Below are positions 1 to 7,492 of a DNA stretch of 64,000 bases, in pieces. Origin of the DNA: Flavobacteriaceae bacterium (GTDB taxonomy: Bacteria > Bacteroidota > Bacteroidia > Flavobacteriales > Flavobacteriaceae); contig JAQWGQ010000007.1 of NCBI GenBank assembly GCA_029238125.1, positions 25,568 to 89,567 of the forward strand, read 5' to 3'. Under the pieces are notes generated by a model. That model did not search any database and was not told the DNA's origin. It saw only the letters and a list, made by a program, of their open reading frames with translations. Every line of letters starts with the position of its first letter. Positions within the stretch are counted from its first letter, which is position 1. A program made the position numbers and the translations under genes.

Positions 1-2
1 AA

Positions 3-524
3 CATATCACCGATTGCCTTCGGAAAAACGACATCCACGCTGGGTTACGGCTGATTGTGGATCACTTCCACGAACCACTCTACTGGGCCATTAGAAAATG
101 GGTGTTGGTACATGAAGACACTGATGACGTGCTCCAACTTACCTATGTGCGAATCTATAAAGGGCTTGGTAAATTTGCTTTTAAAAGTTCGATTAAGACC
201 TGGTGCTATCGCATCGCCTACAACGAAGCCATGCGCTTTTTGAAGTCCAACAAAAAACGAGTTCGAATCTCAGAAGAAGTCATGACATATCGATTGGAAA
301 GTCTGTATGCTGACCCCTATTTTGACGCCGATGCAACCGATGCGTCCTTACGACAGATTATCGCTCAACTCGATGACAATCAACGAGAAGTGTTTTGTAT
401 GAAATATTATGACGAACTCAAGTTTTCCGAAATCGCCCAAATCACCAATCGAAATGAAAATTCGGTCAAAACCCTATTTTATAAAGCAAAAGAAATTCTG
501 TCAAATCAAATTGTTCTATCATGA
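3..524 (+). CDS. RNA polymerase ECF-type sigma-70 factor (5' end outside window)
   Basis: Directs RNA polymerase to a dedicated promoter set. The reading frame is open to the left edge (no stop from base 3), so the start codon is upstream; the GTG at 57 is internal. The visible 173 residues carry a region-2-like stretch (HEDTDDVLQLTYVRIYKGL, then a basic AYNEAMRFLKSNKKR) and a C-terminal region 4 helix-turn-helix (LDDNQREVFCMKYYDELKF followed by SEIAQITNRNENSVKTLFYK). The stop overlaps the next start as ATGA (521-524), indicating translational coupling with the small membrane protein behind it. Family assignment is secure; the stimulus is unknown, though the two following genes suggest envelope stress. 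Confidence 0.9.
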   Translation, partial: HITDCLRKNDIHAGLRLIVDHFHEPLYWAIRKWVLVHEDTDDVLQLTYVRIYKGLGKFAFKSSIKTWCYRIAYNEAMRFLKSNKKRVRISEEVMTYRLESLYADPYFDADATDASLRQIIAQLDDNQREVFCMKYYDELKFSEIAQITNRNENSVKTLFYKAKEILSNQIVLS

Positions 525-835
525 GTCGAAAAACAAATTCACATCAAAAACTGGGCTTTACCGTACCTGAAAACTATTTTACAACCTCCAAAGCGAAAAT
601 CCTCGACGCAATCCAAAACGAGAAAAGAACCCCAACTCCTGTGTTGCGCATCAAACCCTGGGTGCTACAACTGGCTGCCATCTTTGTTATCGCATTGGCA
701 ACCACTTGGTTTTTGCGCCAAAGCAATGACGAACTCAATAATTTTGACACCTTGCTCCTCGACTCACTCGTCATTGAAGATGATGATTTTGCAGATTGGT
801 ACGAAGTAAATTACGTGTTAAATGACATCGACTAA
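521..835 (+). CDS. Small single-TM protein coupled to sigma factor; candidate anti-sigma-type partner
   Basis: 104 residues: a soluble N-terminus with the pattern GFTVPENYF (about residues 12-20), one hydrophobic helix around residues 46-65, and an acidic C-terminal tail (IEDDDFADWYEVNYVLNDID). It overlaps the sigma factor stop by four bases. Short proteins with a VPxxYF motif and one membrane helix commonly follow ECF sigma factors in Flavobacteriia. An anti-sigma or membrane-sensor role is inferred from position and topology only; no zinc-binding anti-sigma motif is visible. Confidence 0.65.
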   Translation: MSRKTNSHQKLGFTVPENYFTTSKAKILDAIQNEKRTPTPVLRIKPWVLQLAAIFVIALATTWFLRQSNDELNNFDTLLLDSLVIEDDDFADWYEVNYVLNDID

Positions 836-887
836 AACTTTCTGACCAAACAACGGTCTAAATGATAGATACAAAACTTAAAATATT

Positions 888-1373
888 ATGAAATCCTTAC
901 AATCCCTATTCCTCATCATCGCATTTGTATTTAGTGGTATGACCTCCGCACAAGATGTCGATGATACCCAACAAGCACAAAGAAACAGCAATAAAGGCAT
1001 GGAAAAAATCCTCACGCCTGACCAGCTTGCCTTATTGGAAGAACAAAACGACTTGGTCAAAAGTCAACGCGAGGCCTTTAAAAACACCTTATCAGATGAC
1101 CAACTGGCGATTCTCGACAACCAAGACCTCAATCGAAAGGAAAGACGAGAAGCCCTTCGCACTACCTTTACCCAAGCCCAACTCGATCTCTTGGACACCC
1201 ATAAAACCAACGTCCAAGCTCTTAAAGATTCTTTCCGCGAGTCACTGACCGATGAGCAAAAGCAAAACCTCAAAAAACGCAGACAACGACTAAAAGAGAA
1301 AAAGCAGCAGCCCAATCAAAAAAAGCGGCAAATCAAAAAGAGAATGAAGAAAAGAAAAAACGCTAATAATTAA
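888..1373 (+). CDS. Exported LTxxQ-repeat protein (Spy/CpxP-like)
   Basis: 161 residues with a signal peptide (MKSLQSLFLIIAFVFSGMTSA, cleavage expected before QD). The mature part is almost entirely charged helix with repeated LT/LS-x-x-Q units (LTPDQLALL, LSDDQLAIL, FTQAQLDLL, LTDEQKQNL) about 30 residues apart, followed by a very basic Lys/Arg/Gln tail. LTxxQ helices are the signature of Spy/CpxP-type periplasmic chaperone-sensors. With the sigma factor and membrane protein upstream it resembles a sigma/membrane regulator/periplasmic sensor set, but that role is inferred. A terminator hairpin follows the stop. Confidence 0.7.
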   Translation: MKSLQSLFLIIAFVFSGMTSAQDVDDTQQAQRNSNKGMEKILTPDQLALLEEQNDLVKSQREAFKNTLSDDQLAILDNQDLNRKERREALRTTFTQAQLDLLDTHKTNVQALKDSFRESLTDEQKQNLKKRRQRLKEKKQQPNQKKRQIKKRMKKRKNANN

Positions 1374-1393
1374 ATCCTTTTTTCTCCAGCAAT

Positions 1394-1423
1394 AAAAGCA
1401 CCCGTTTTCTGGGTGCTTTTTTT
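1394..1423 (+). terminator. Rho-independent terminator after the LTxxQ gene
   Basis: Perfect 10-bp stem AAAAGCACCC / GGGTGCTTTT with a 7-base loop, followed by further T residues. It lies 20 bases after the stop at 1373 and closes the sigma-factor operon. Confidence 0.9.
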
Positions 1424-1433
1424 ATATTTACCT

Positions 1434-2275
1434 ATGCGTCATTTTTCTTTTTTTGTTCTGCTGGTCTTCGCTATCTCTTGCACAAAATCTAGAATCTGAA
1501 GAACCTTCAGACATCGACGAACTCCTCGACGAACTTTTTGTTGTCGACACCCTTGCTGTCCTACAGGCCTATGACGACCTCAAAGGCGGATTTCTATACG
1601 CCTCCATCAGCTTTGACGAACAGGCCTATTTTTCTGGACGGGACTTTGACATTGACCAATTTGGACTCGCTCCGAGTTTGACCTATCTCAGCAGTGGTGG
1701 TACCTATCTATTTGCCGGTGGATCCTATTACAGTGAGCTCGACCCCCACATGGGATTTGTTTGCCCTTGGTGTAGGGCAATTTTGGTCCCTTGGAAAAGA
1801 AAAACGATGGTCAGTCAGCGCGAGCTATGCCTACTCTTTCCTCGGCGAAGACAGTGAGGGGCTCAACACCCATCGGCTGTCATCGAGTGTGAGTTATAAG
1901 CTCGACCCCCTACAACTCCATGTCGCAGGGGGCTATCTCTTTGGTGACGAACCAAGCTACTACCTCTCCACCTCGATCAACTATGAAACGACCATCGCGC
2001 AAATCGGTGCTTTCGAACTCACTTTTGAACCCAATCTGTATCTGATGTTTAGCCAGCAAAACATCATCGAACAAGTGTCCTTATTTCGATTTGCGGAGTC
2101 AACCGTATTTGATCGGGTCAATAGCCAACTCGAACTGCCACTCACCCTCGACAACAATACCTTGGATGTCACCCTGAGCTATACCCGCAACTTCCCCAAC
2201 AATCTTTTTGAAGATGAAGACCTCTCCTCTTCTGGCTATGTTTCCATCAGCTTGGGCTGGCTGATTCCCCTCTAA
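1434..2275 (+). pseudogene. Outer-membrane beta-barrel protein disrupted by two frameshifts
   Basis: One ~279-residue exported barrel protein is spread over three frames. It starts at ATG 1434 (MRHFSF...). Removing one T from the T7 run at 1448-1454 joins it to a frame that continues a signal peptide ending LSLAQ and then a long acidic stretch, running to about 1745. Removing one C from the C5 run at 1743-1747 joins that to the third frame (DPTWDLFALGVGQFW...), which ends at 2275. The C-terminal half shows alternating aromatic/polar beta-strands and ends SSGYVSISLGWLIPL, typical of outer-membrane barrels. Both breaks sit on homopolymers, so phase variation or assembly error are as likely as true gene death. 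Function beyond a barrel cannot be assigned. Confidence 0.7.
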
Positions 2276-2327
2276 ATCTACAATACTCTTTGTTGGTTTA
2301 TGTATCTTCGTTTGATAAACACCCACT

Positions 2328-3710
2328 ATGAGCCACCCAAATATCGACGAACTCCTTGCCAAAATCCCAGGCAGTTTGACTGCTCACGAAACACAAAGCC
2401 GCTTTTCACACATTTGGAAAACCGACGAACCACTACACTGCAAGGGCGTGGTGTTTCCACGAACAACAAAACAGGTGTCAACCATTATGCAGTGGTGTTA
2501 CAAAAACGACCAAGAGGTGGTCGTACACGGCGGACTAACCAACCTTGTTGGTGGCACCCAAACCCAAGCCGACCAACTCGTTGTGTCCCTTGAAAAAATG
2601 AATCGAGTGCATGCTGTTGATCCCAAAAATCGAACGGTTACTGCCGAGGCAGGTGCCATACTCGAAAACGTACTTGAAGCTGCTGAAAAACAAGACCTTT
2701 TTCTGCCCTTGAGCTTTGGCGCAAGGGGCTCAGCACAAGTCGGTGGAGTCATCTCTACCAATGCAGGTGGACTTCGTGTTTTTCGATACGGCATGACCCG
2801 AAACTGGATCTTGGGACTCGAAGTTGTACTCCCCAACGGAACCATTATCGAAAACCTCAAAACCCTTCGCAAAGACAATTCTGGTATTGACCTCAAACAT
2901 CTCTTTATCGGGGCCGAAGGAATCCTCGGTATTGTGACCAAAGCCGTCTTTCGTCTTATCGAAAAACCACAGACTCGACATTCGGCCATACTCACCACAA
3001 ACGACTTCAGCAACCTACTGCAAACCCTTCGCTATTTTGACCAAACTCTCGGCGCACGACTCACGGGCTTTGAACTCCTATGGGAAAACACATATTCAAC
3101 CATCACTGCAGAAGAAACTCACTATAAATCCCCAATACAAAAACCCGACAATTATGTCATCTTTGTCGAGATGCTTGGCAAAAACGTTGAACGGGATTCC
3201 AATGATTTACAAGACGCCTGTGCTCATAGCTTTGAGCATGAATGGATTAGCGATGCTGCATTTTTTGACTCTGCAAGTGAACAAGAGGAATGTTGGAAAA
3301 TTAGAGAAGATGTGGCCACACTCGAAGCACATGCCCCACACAACCAACACTTTGATATCAGCATCCCAATCGATCAAATCGGAACCATCATCAACAATAC
3401 CATTCAACAACTCCTATCCCTAGACGGGGTGTTGGGCGTGTATCCCTTTGGCCATGTCGCCGACGGAAATATGCACCTTATTGTCGGCAAACAAAACGAT
3501 AGCCCCAAACTCACCCAACAAATCAACGAGATTGTGTACCAACCCTTAGCGGAAGTGAAGGGCTCGATTTCGGCAGAACACGGTATTGGACTCGACAAAA
3601 AACCATATCTCCATCTATCCCGTTCCCAAGAAGAAATCCACATTATGAAAGGGCTCAAACAACTCTTTGACCCCAAAAACATCCTAAACCCTGGCCGGAT
3701 TGTTGACTAG
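2328..3710 (+). CDS. FAD-linked 2-hydroxyacid dehydrogenase (GlcD/D2HGDH-like)
   Basis: 460-residue soluble flavoprotein. The N-terminal FAD-binding PCMH/VAO domain has the dinucleotide loop VVHGGLTNLVGGTQ (about residues 65-79) and the motif GGVISTNAGGLRVFRYGMTR (about 139-158). The C-terminal FAD-oxidase domain carries the metal/substrate motifs HVADGNMHL (about 376-384) and SAEHGIGLDKKPYL. This architecture oxidises D-2-hydroxyacids such as D-2-hydroxyglutarate, D-lactate or glycolate; the exact substrate cannot be fixed from sequence. Length is normal for the family. No operon partner: the next feature on the right is a relic gene on the opposite strand. Confidence 0.85.
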   Translation: MSHPNIDELLAKIPGSLTAHETQSRFSHIWKTDEPLHCKGVVFPRTTKQVSTIMQWCYKNDQEVVVHGGLTNLVGGTQTQADQLVVSLEKMNRVHAVDPKNRTVTAEAGAILENVLEAAEKQDLFLPLSFGARGSAQVGGVISTNAGGLRVFRYGMTRNWILGLEVVLPNGTIIENLKTLRKDNSGIDLKHLFIGAEGILGIVTKAVFRLIEKPQTRHSAILTTNDFSNLLQTLRYFDQTLGARLTGFELLWENTYSTITAEETHYKSPIQKPDNYVIFVEMLGKNVERDSNDLQDACAHSFEHEWISDAAFFDSASEQEECWKIREDVATLEAHAPHNQHFDISIPIDQIGTIINNTIQQLLSLDGVLGVYPFGHVADGNMHLIVGKQNDSPKLTQQINEIVYQPLAEVKGSISAEHGIGLDKKPYLHLSRSQEEIHIMKGLKQLFDPKNILNPGRIVD

Positions 3711-3737
3711 GGAAAAGGATGATTGATTAACGATTTT

Positions 3738-4084
3738 TTACTCCTTCACAAACTGCATGGCAGTTGTGCTGTTGTGGTAGGTTGCTGCAAGGAGATACAC
3801 TCCCTTGGCCAAACCACTCACATCTACGCTGTGAGATTGTAGTGTGCATGAGGATAGACATAATAACTTCCTTGATCTGCAGATGTTGGTCCTGTAAACT
3901 GCGAGAGACCGACAGGTCTGCTTTTTCTCGTCCAATCAAAATCATCTGCAGAACTTTGCCTAAAGTTTCCATAGCCACTTTCAAAACTTTCAGTGTAGGG
4001 AAGTGTAAGTTGGTTTTGTGCAACTAAAAAGCCAAGGCCAGCTAAAATAAAACAATTGTAAAAAAACGGGTATATAAACCACAA
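3738..4084 (-). pseudogene. Relic of a T9SS-secreted MAM-type protein (internal deletion, frame broken)
   Basis: Minus-strand remains of an exported protein. From 4084 it encodes a hydrophobic signal peptide ending FLVAQ, then LPYTESFESGYGNFRQSSAD, DFDWTR and DQGSYYVY, which match the beginning of a MAM-type domain, and hits a stop at 3824. A second minus frame ending at 3738 encodes only the last part of a type A T9SS sorting domain (SVDVSGLAKGVYLLAATYHN then TTAMQFVKE). Head and tail therefore meet out of frame near 3850, consistent with an internal deletion that removed the body of the gene. Domain naming rests on motif similarity; the pseudogene call is well supported because neither piece makes sense alone. 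Confidence 0.75.
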
Positions 4085-4266
4085 GGTGTACGTATAGTCA
4101 TGAATATAAGATTTGTTGAACCAAAGGAAAACACTTTTTGAAAGAATACCAAGACTACCCCCCCCTCCTTTTTTTGGGGAAAAAAGTTTGTTTTTGGTTA
4201 TATAGGTTTATTCAAATATTAATGAAGAAAAATTGAAAAGTTCAATAAAATTTGTACATTATCAAA

Positions 4267-5064
4267 ATGCGTTACCCAATCTACCAAATCAATGCGTTTA
4301 GCCAAAGTCCCTTTGGGGGCAATTCGGCCTGTGTGGTTCCCCTAACATCTTGGCTACCAGAGGAATTGATGCTGGCCATCGCCAAACAAAACGCAGTAGC
4401 CGAAACGGCCTTTTTTATCGAGCAAGGCACCAGCGTTGCGTTGCGTTGGTTTACTCCCGATATCGAAATCGATTTATGTGGGCATGCCACTCTCGCCGCT
4501 GCCCATTGCCTGATTGAGCATCGTAACTATACCACCCAACCGATTCATTTTACCACCCAAAGTGGGTCACTTTATGTCTCCTATGGGCAAGGGCGTTATC
4601 AGCTCGATCTGCCCGCTCGCCCAGGAGCAGTGAGCGAATTGCCTGAAGTCATCACCCAAGCCCTGTCCATACAACCCAAAGAAGTCTATAAAGCCCGCGA
4701 CTATTTGTTAGTGTATGACACCCAAGCCGAAATCGAATCCCTACGCATTGCCCGCCCGGTGTTTGACCAAATCAATCTTGGCCCTGGTGGGATGATTGTA
4801 ACCGCCCCGGGTGATACGCACGATTTTGTTTCTCGCTTTTTTACGCCCCAAGCCACAATATTGGAAGACCCTGTAACGGGCTCTGCACATTGTACACTCG
4901 TGCCATACTGGGCCAAACGGCTCAACAAATCCACTCTTCATGCCCACCAATGTTCCGCCCGTGGGGGTGAGCTCTGGTGTGAAGATCAAGGTAAGCGTGT
5001 ACTGGTGAGCGGACTGGCACAGACTTTCTCTGCAGGTACCTTCTCGATTGCAGACAGTTTATGA
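4267..5064 (+). CDS. PhzF family isomerase-like protein
   Basis: 265 residues from ATG 4267 (MRYPIYQINAFSQSPFGGNS); a TTG at 4252 would add five residues that do not look like the family N-terminus. PhzF proteins have a diaminopimelate-epimerase-like fold and shift double bonds or isomerise small metabolites. The conserved acid lies in AVAETAFF (Glu46), with the usual DIEIDLCGHATLAAAH and EDPVTGSAHC motifs. No phenazine genes are nearby, so this is a general PhzF homologue of unknown substrate. It is translationally coupled to the following ASCH gene (ATGA overlap at 5061-5064). Confidence 0.9.
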   Translation: MRYPIYQINAFSQSPFGGNSACVVPLTSWLPEELMLAIAKQNAVAETAFFIEQGTSVALRWFTPDIEIDLCGHATLAAAHCLIEHRNYTTQPIHFTTQSGSLYVSYGQGRYQLDLPARPGAVSELPEVITQALSIQPKEVYKARDYLLVYDTQAEIESLRIARPVFDQINLGPGGMIVTAPGDTHDFVSRFFTPQATILEDPVTGSAHCTLVPYWAKRLNKSTLHAHQCSARGGELWCEDQGKRVLVSGLAQTFSAGTFSIADSL

Positions 5065-5525
5065 AACCAACACCCGCTATTGACGCATTTTGGAAGCAGT
5101 TTGTAAAGTCCCAAGGAATAAACAACCGCCCTTGCCCGATTGCCTTTTATTTTTGTGACAATCGACATGATGCCGACAGTTGTGCGGCACTGGTCGTTGC
5201 GGGCATCAAACAAGCCACCGCGCCTTCGCAATGGTGGTTTGACAAACACAAGGAAACACTCCCCCGTATCGGGCAATATTTTGTGGTGACCAACTGGGAC
5301 GGTGAGCCCCAAGCGGTGATTCAAACCACAGATGTTGTGGTCGTTCCCTTTGGTCAGGTCGATGCTGCTTTTGCCTTTGCCGAAAGAGAAGGCGATCGCT
5401 CATTGGCCGAATGGCAACGGGAGCATCGCAGTTATTATGCCCGCGAAGTGGGCTGTGATGAAAGCGAGATTACAGACGGTTTTACGGTCGTCTGTCATCA
5501 TTTTCGCTGTATCTTTTCTGACTAG
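5061..5525 (+). CDS. ASCH domain protein
   Basis: 154 residues matching the ASCH (PUA-like) fold: N-terminal helix (AIDAFWKQFVKSQG), a strand/helix core with ADSCAALVVAGIKQATA, then RIGQYFVVTNWDGEPQAVIQ and a C-terminal acidic helix ending RSLAEWQREHRSYYAREVG. ASCH proteins are thought to bind RNA or nucleotides, and some are RNases or amidohydrolases; no specific activity can be assigned here. It overlaps the PhzF stop by four bases, so the two are probably co-translated. Confidence 0.85.
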   Translation: MKPTPAIDAFWKQFVKSQGINNRPCPIAFYFCDNRHDADSCAALVVAGIKQATAPSQWWFDKHKETLPRIGQYFVVTNWDGEPQAVIQTTDVVVVPFGQVDAAFAFAEREGDRSLAEWQREHRSYYAREVGCDESEITDGFTVVCHHFRCIFSD

Positions 5526-5543
5526 ACTAATCCATTTTCTGCT

Positions 5544-5551
5544 TATATTTG
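5544..5551 (+). promoter_or_regulatory. Bacteroidota -7 promoter element (TATATTTG)
   Basis: Exact match to TAnnTTTG, 19 bases before the bacilliredoxin ATG at 5571, which would give a short leader. No clear -33 box is visible at the expected spacing. Confidence 0.5.
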
Positions 5552-5570
5552 TAACCTAAAACGATTTGCT

Positions 5571-5981
5571 ATGTACCCAGCTGAAATGGTTCAACCGATG
5601 AGAGACGAGCTCACAGCCGTAGGTTTTGATGAACTTGCCGATGCCTCGGCAGTAGATACTGCCATTGCCAAAGAAGGAACGACTCTAGTCGTTGTCAATT
5701 CGGTTTGTGGCTGTGCCGCTGCCAATGCCCGTCCAGGTGTGCGTATGTCGCTCGCCAATGAAAAAAATCCCGATCAACTCACAACCGTTTTTGCGGGGGT
5801 TGATCGTGAAGCCACAGACGCTGCTCGCCAGCAAATGGTGCCATTCCCTCCCTCTTCACCAAGCATTGCCTTGTTTAAAGATGGAGATTTGGTGCATATG
5901 CTGGAACGGCATCACATTGAGGGGCGCCCCGCCGAACTCATTGCAGAAAACCTCATCGAGGCGTACAACACCCATTGCTAA
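5571..5981 (+). CDS. BrxA/BrxB family bacilliredoxin
   Basis: 136-residue thioredoxin-fold protein of the YphP/YqiW (DUF1094) family. The active site is CGC at Cys46-Cys48 in VVNSVCGCAAANARPGVRMS, followed by the cis-proline-type segment PFPPSSPSIALF. In Firmicutes these proteins remove bacillithiol from cysteines; Bacteroidota also carry the family. Length and motif are complete. The gene has its own promoter-like element and is followed after seven bases by an acyltransferase gene. Confidence 0.92.
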   Translation: MYPAEMVQPMRDELTAVGFDELADASAVDTAIAKEGTTLVVVNSVCGCAAANARPGVRMSLANEKNPDQLTTVFAGVDREATDAARQQMVPFPPSSPSIALFKDGDLVHMLERHHIEGRPAELIAENLIEAYNTHC

Positions 5982-5987
5982 ACTCCC

Positions 5988-6722
5988 ATGCGCAAAGCGC
6001 TGGCTTTTCCGCTAACGACCATCTATTACTTGGCTTTTTTCACGACCCTGCTCGTGTTTCACGCCATTCAATGGGTTTGCCACTATGGCTTTGGCTATCA
6101 TGCCCACAAACAAAGTGTTGACGTCCTCAACGCAACCCTCATCGGTTGCCTGGGTCTGATCGGAACAAGGGTTCGCTTTTCCAACCCCCACAAACTCCAA
6201 AACAGCCAACCCCATATTATTGTGTGTAATCACCAAAGTTTATACGATATTCCACCCCTAATCTGGTTTTTGCGACACCTACACCCCAAGTTTATCAGCA
6301 AAAAAGAACTCGGTCGAGGGATTCCCTCGGTTTCTTTTAATCTCCGTCACGGTGGGTCATTGTTGATCGATCGTGCCAAAGCCAAAGACGCCCTTGTCGC
6401 CATAGAAGACTATGCAAATACGCTCAACATTACCAAACACAGCACCATTATTTTCCCGGAAGGCACCCGCTCTGGCTCAGGAACACCTCGTCGATTTCGA
6501 TTGGGCGGTCTGGTAACTCTGTTCGAAAATATGCCCGAAGCCGTGGTACTTCCTGTGAGCATCAGCCACTCATGGAAGTTGATGAAATGGGGGAATTTCC
6601 CAATGATGCCCGGCGTCACAATGCGGTTTACCGTACATGAGCCCATCCCTGTCAAAGAGCAAAAAGCAAATGAATTGGCAGCCCGTGTGGAGCAAATTAT
6701 TGTCGGGGGAGTAGAAGATTAA
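5988..6722 (+). CDS. 1-acyl-sn-glycerol-3-phosphate acyltransferase (PlsC family)
   Basis: 244 residues. Two N-terminal hydrophobic segments precede the acyltransferase core with the catalytic HX4D box NHQSLYD (His82/Asp87) and the glycerophosphate-binding motif FPEGTRSGSG near residue 155. It transfers a second acyl chain to lysophosphatidate, or a related lysolipid, at the inner membrane. The stop overlaps the convergent enoyl-CoA hydratase by a few bases. A second PlsC-like gene lies at 47.4 kb; which one is the main lysophosphatidate acyltransferase is unclear, but this one has the more canonical motifs. Confidence 0.88.
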   Translation: MRKALAFPLTTIYYLAFFTTLLVFHAIQWVCHYGFGYHAHKQSVDVLNATLIGCLGLIGTRVRFSNPHKLQNSQPHIIVCNHQSLYDIPPLIWFLRHLHPKFISKKELGRGIPSVSFNLRHGGSLLIDRAKAKDALVAIEDYANTLNITKHSTIIFPEGTRSGSGTPRRFRLGGLVTLFENMPEAVVLPVSISHSWKLMKWGNFPMMPGVTMRFTVHEPIPVKEQKANELAARVEQIIVGGVED

Positions 6723-7492
6723 AATTTGGGTTTTCTCTTCTGTAAAAAAGCACTTGTACCTTGCCTAAAATTGTCGGTTTCAAAACAGCTGCCAAACCCC
6801 TCTGTTTCTGCTGCATAGCCATCGGTTTGAGGGTCATAGCCCGCACGAACTGCTGCCAAAAGTTGTTGTTGGGCTTCTGGTGCATTTTTTAGAATAGCTG
6901 CTGCAAGTTCTAAAACCTTGGTGTCGAGTTCCTTTGGCAAACAAACGGCGTTGGCAAGTCCAATTTCATAAGCACGTTGAGCATCGATCATGTCTCCCGT
7001 CAAAAGAAGTTCCATCGCGCGGCCACGCCCAACAAGCTGTGGCAAGCGTTGGGTACCCCCATAACCTGGAATCAATCCCAAACTCGTTTCGGGCATGCCA
7101 ACCTTGGCCGTATCGGCAAAAACCCGCAAATGACAAGCCATCGCCAATTCCAATCCGCCGCCCAAAGCATAACCATTGACTGCCGCAATCACGGGCTTGT
7201 TATAGTGTTCGATATAGTCAAACACCTGTTGATTCCCTTGCTGGGCAAGGGCTGCCCCCTGTTCAGTTGAAAGTTCAGCAAGCTCCCGAATATCGGCACC
7301 CGCCACAAAAGCAGTGTCCCCTGCTCCACGAATCACAAGCAAACGGACGCTATCGTTTTCTTCCAAAATCGCCAACGCATGATGTATTTCGGCGAGGGTT
7401 TCCCGATTGAGCGCGTTCAATTTTTTCGGTCGGTTGATTGTAATCCAAGCTAGCCGCTTTTGGATGTTTACTTTTAGTGTTTTGTATTTCAT
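6719..7492 (-). CDS. Enoyl-CoA hydratase/isomerase
   Basis: 257 residues from the ATG at 7492 (MKYKTLKVNI), which overlaps the upstream kinase stop as ATGA; an upstream in-frame start at 7519 lies inside the kinase gene and is unlikely. Crotonase motifs are complete: oxyanion-hole segment TAFVAGADIREL, GYALGGGLELAMA and GMPETSLGLIPGYGGTQRL, with both glutamates expected for hydratases present. It hydrates 2-enoyl-CoA in beta-oxidation or a related CoA pathway. It is the last gene of a minus-strand run that includes hemH and hemJ; no other beta-oxidation gene is nearby. Confidence 0.88.
   Translation of the reverse strand: MKYKTLKVNIQKRLAWITINRPKKLNALNRETLAEIHHALAILEENDSVRLLVIRGAGDTAFVAGADIRELAELSTEQGAALAQQGNQQVFDYIEHYNKPVIAAVNGYALGGGLELAMACHLRVFADTAKVGMPETSLGLIPGYGGTQRLPQLVGRGRAMELLLTGDMIDAQRAYEIGLANAVCLPKELDTKVLELAAAILKNAPEAQQQLLAAVRAGYDPQTDGYAAETEGFGSCFETDNFRQGTSAFLQKRKPKF

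Noticed and set aside
57..524. Complete sigma-factor gene starting at GTG 57
   Set aside because: The frame is open to the left edge and the upstream codons extend the family's N-terminal sequence, so the gene is 5'-truncated by the window.
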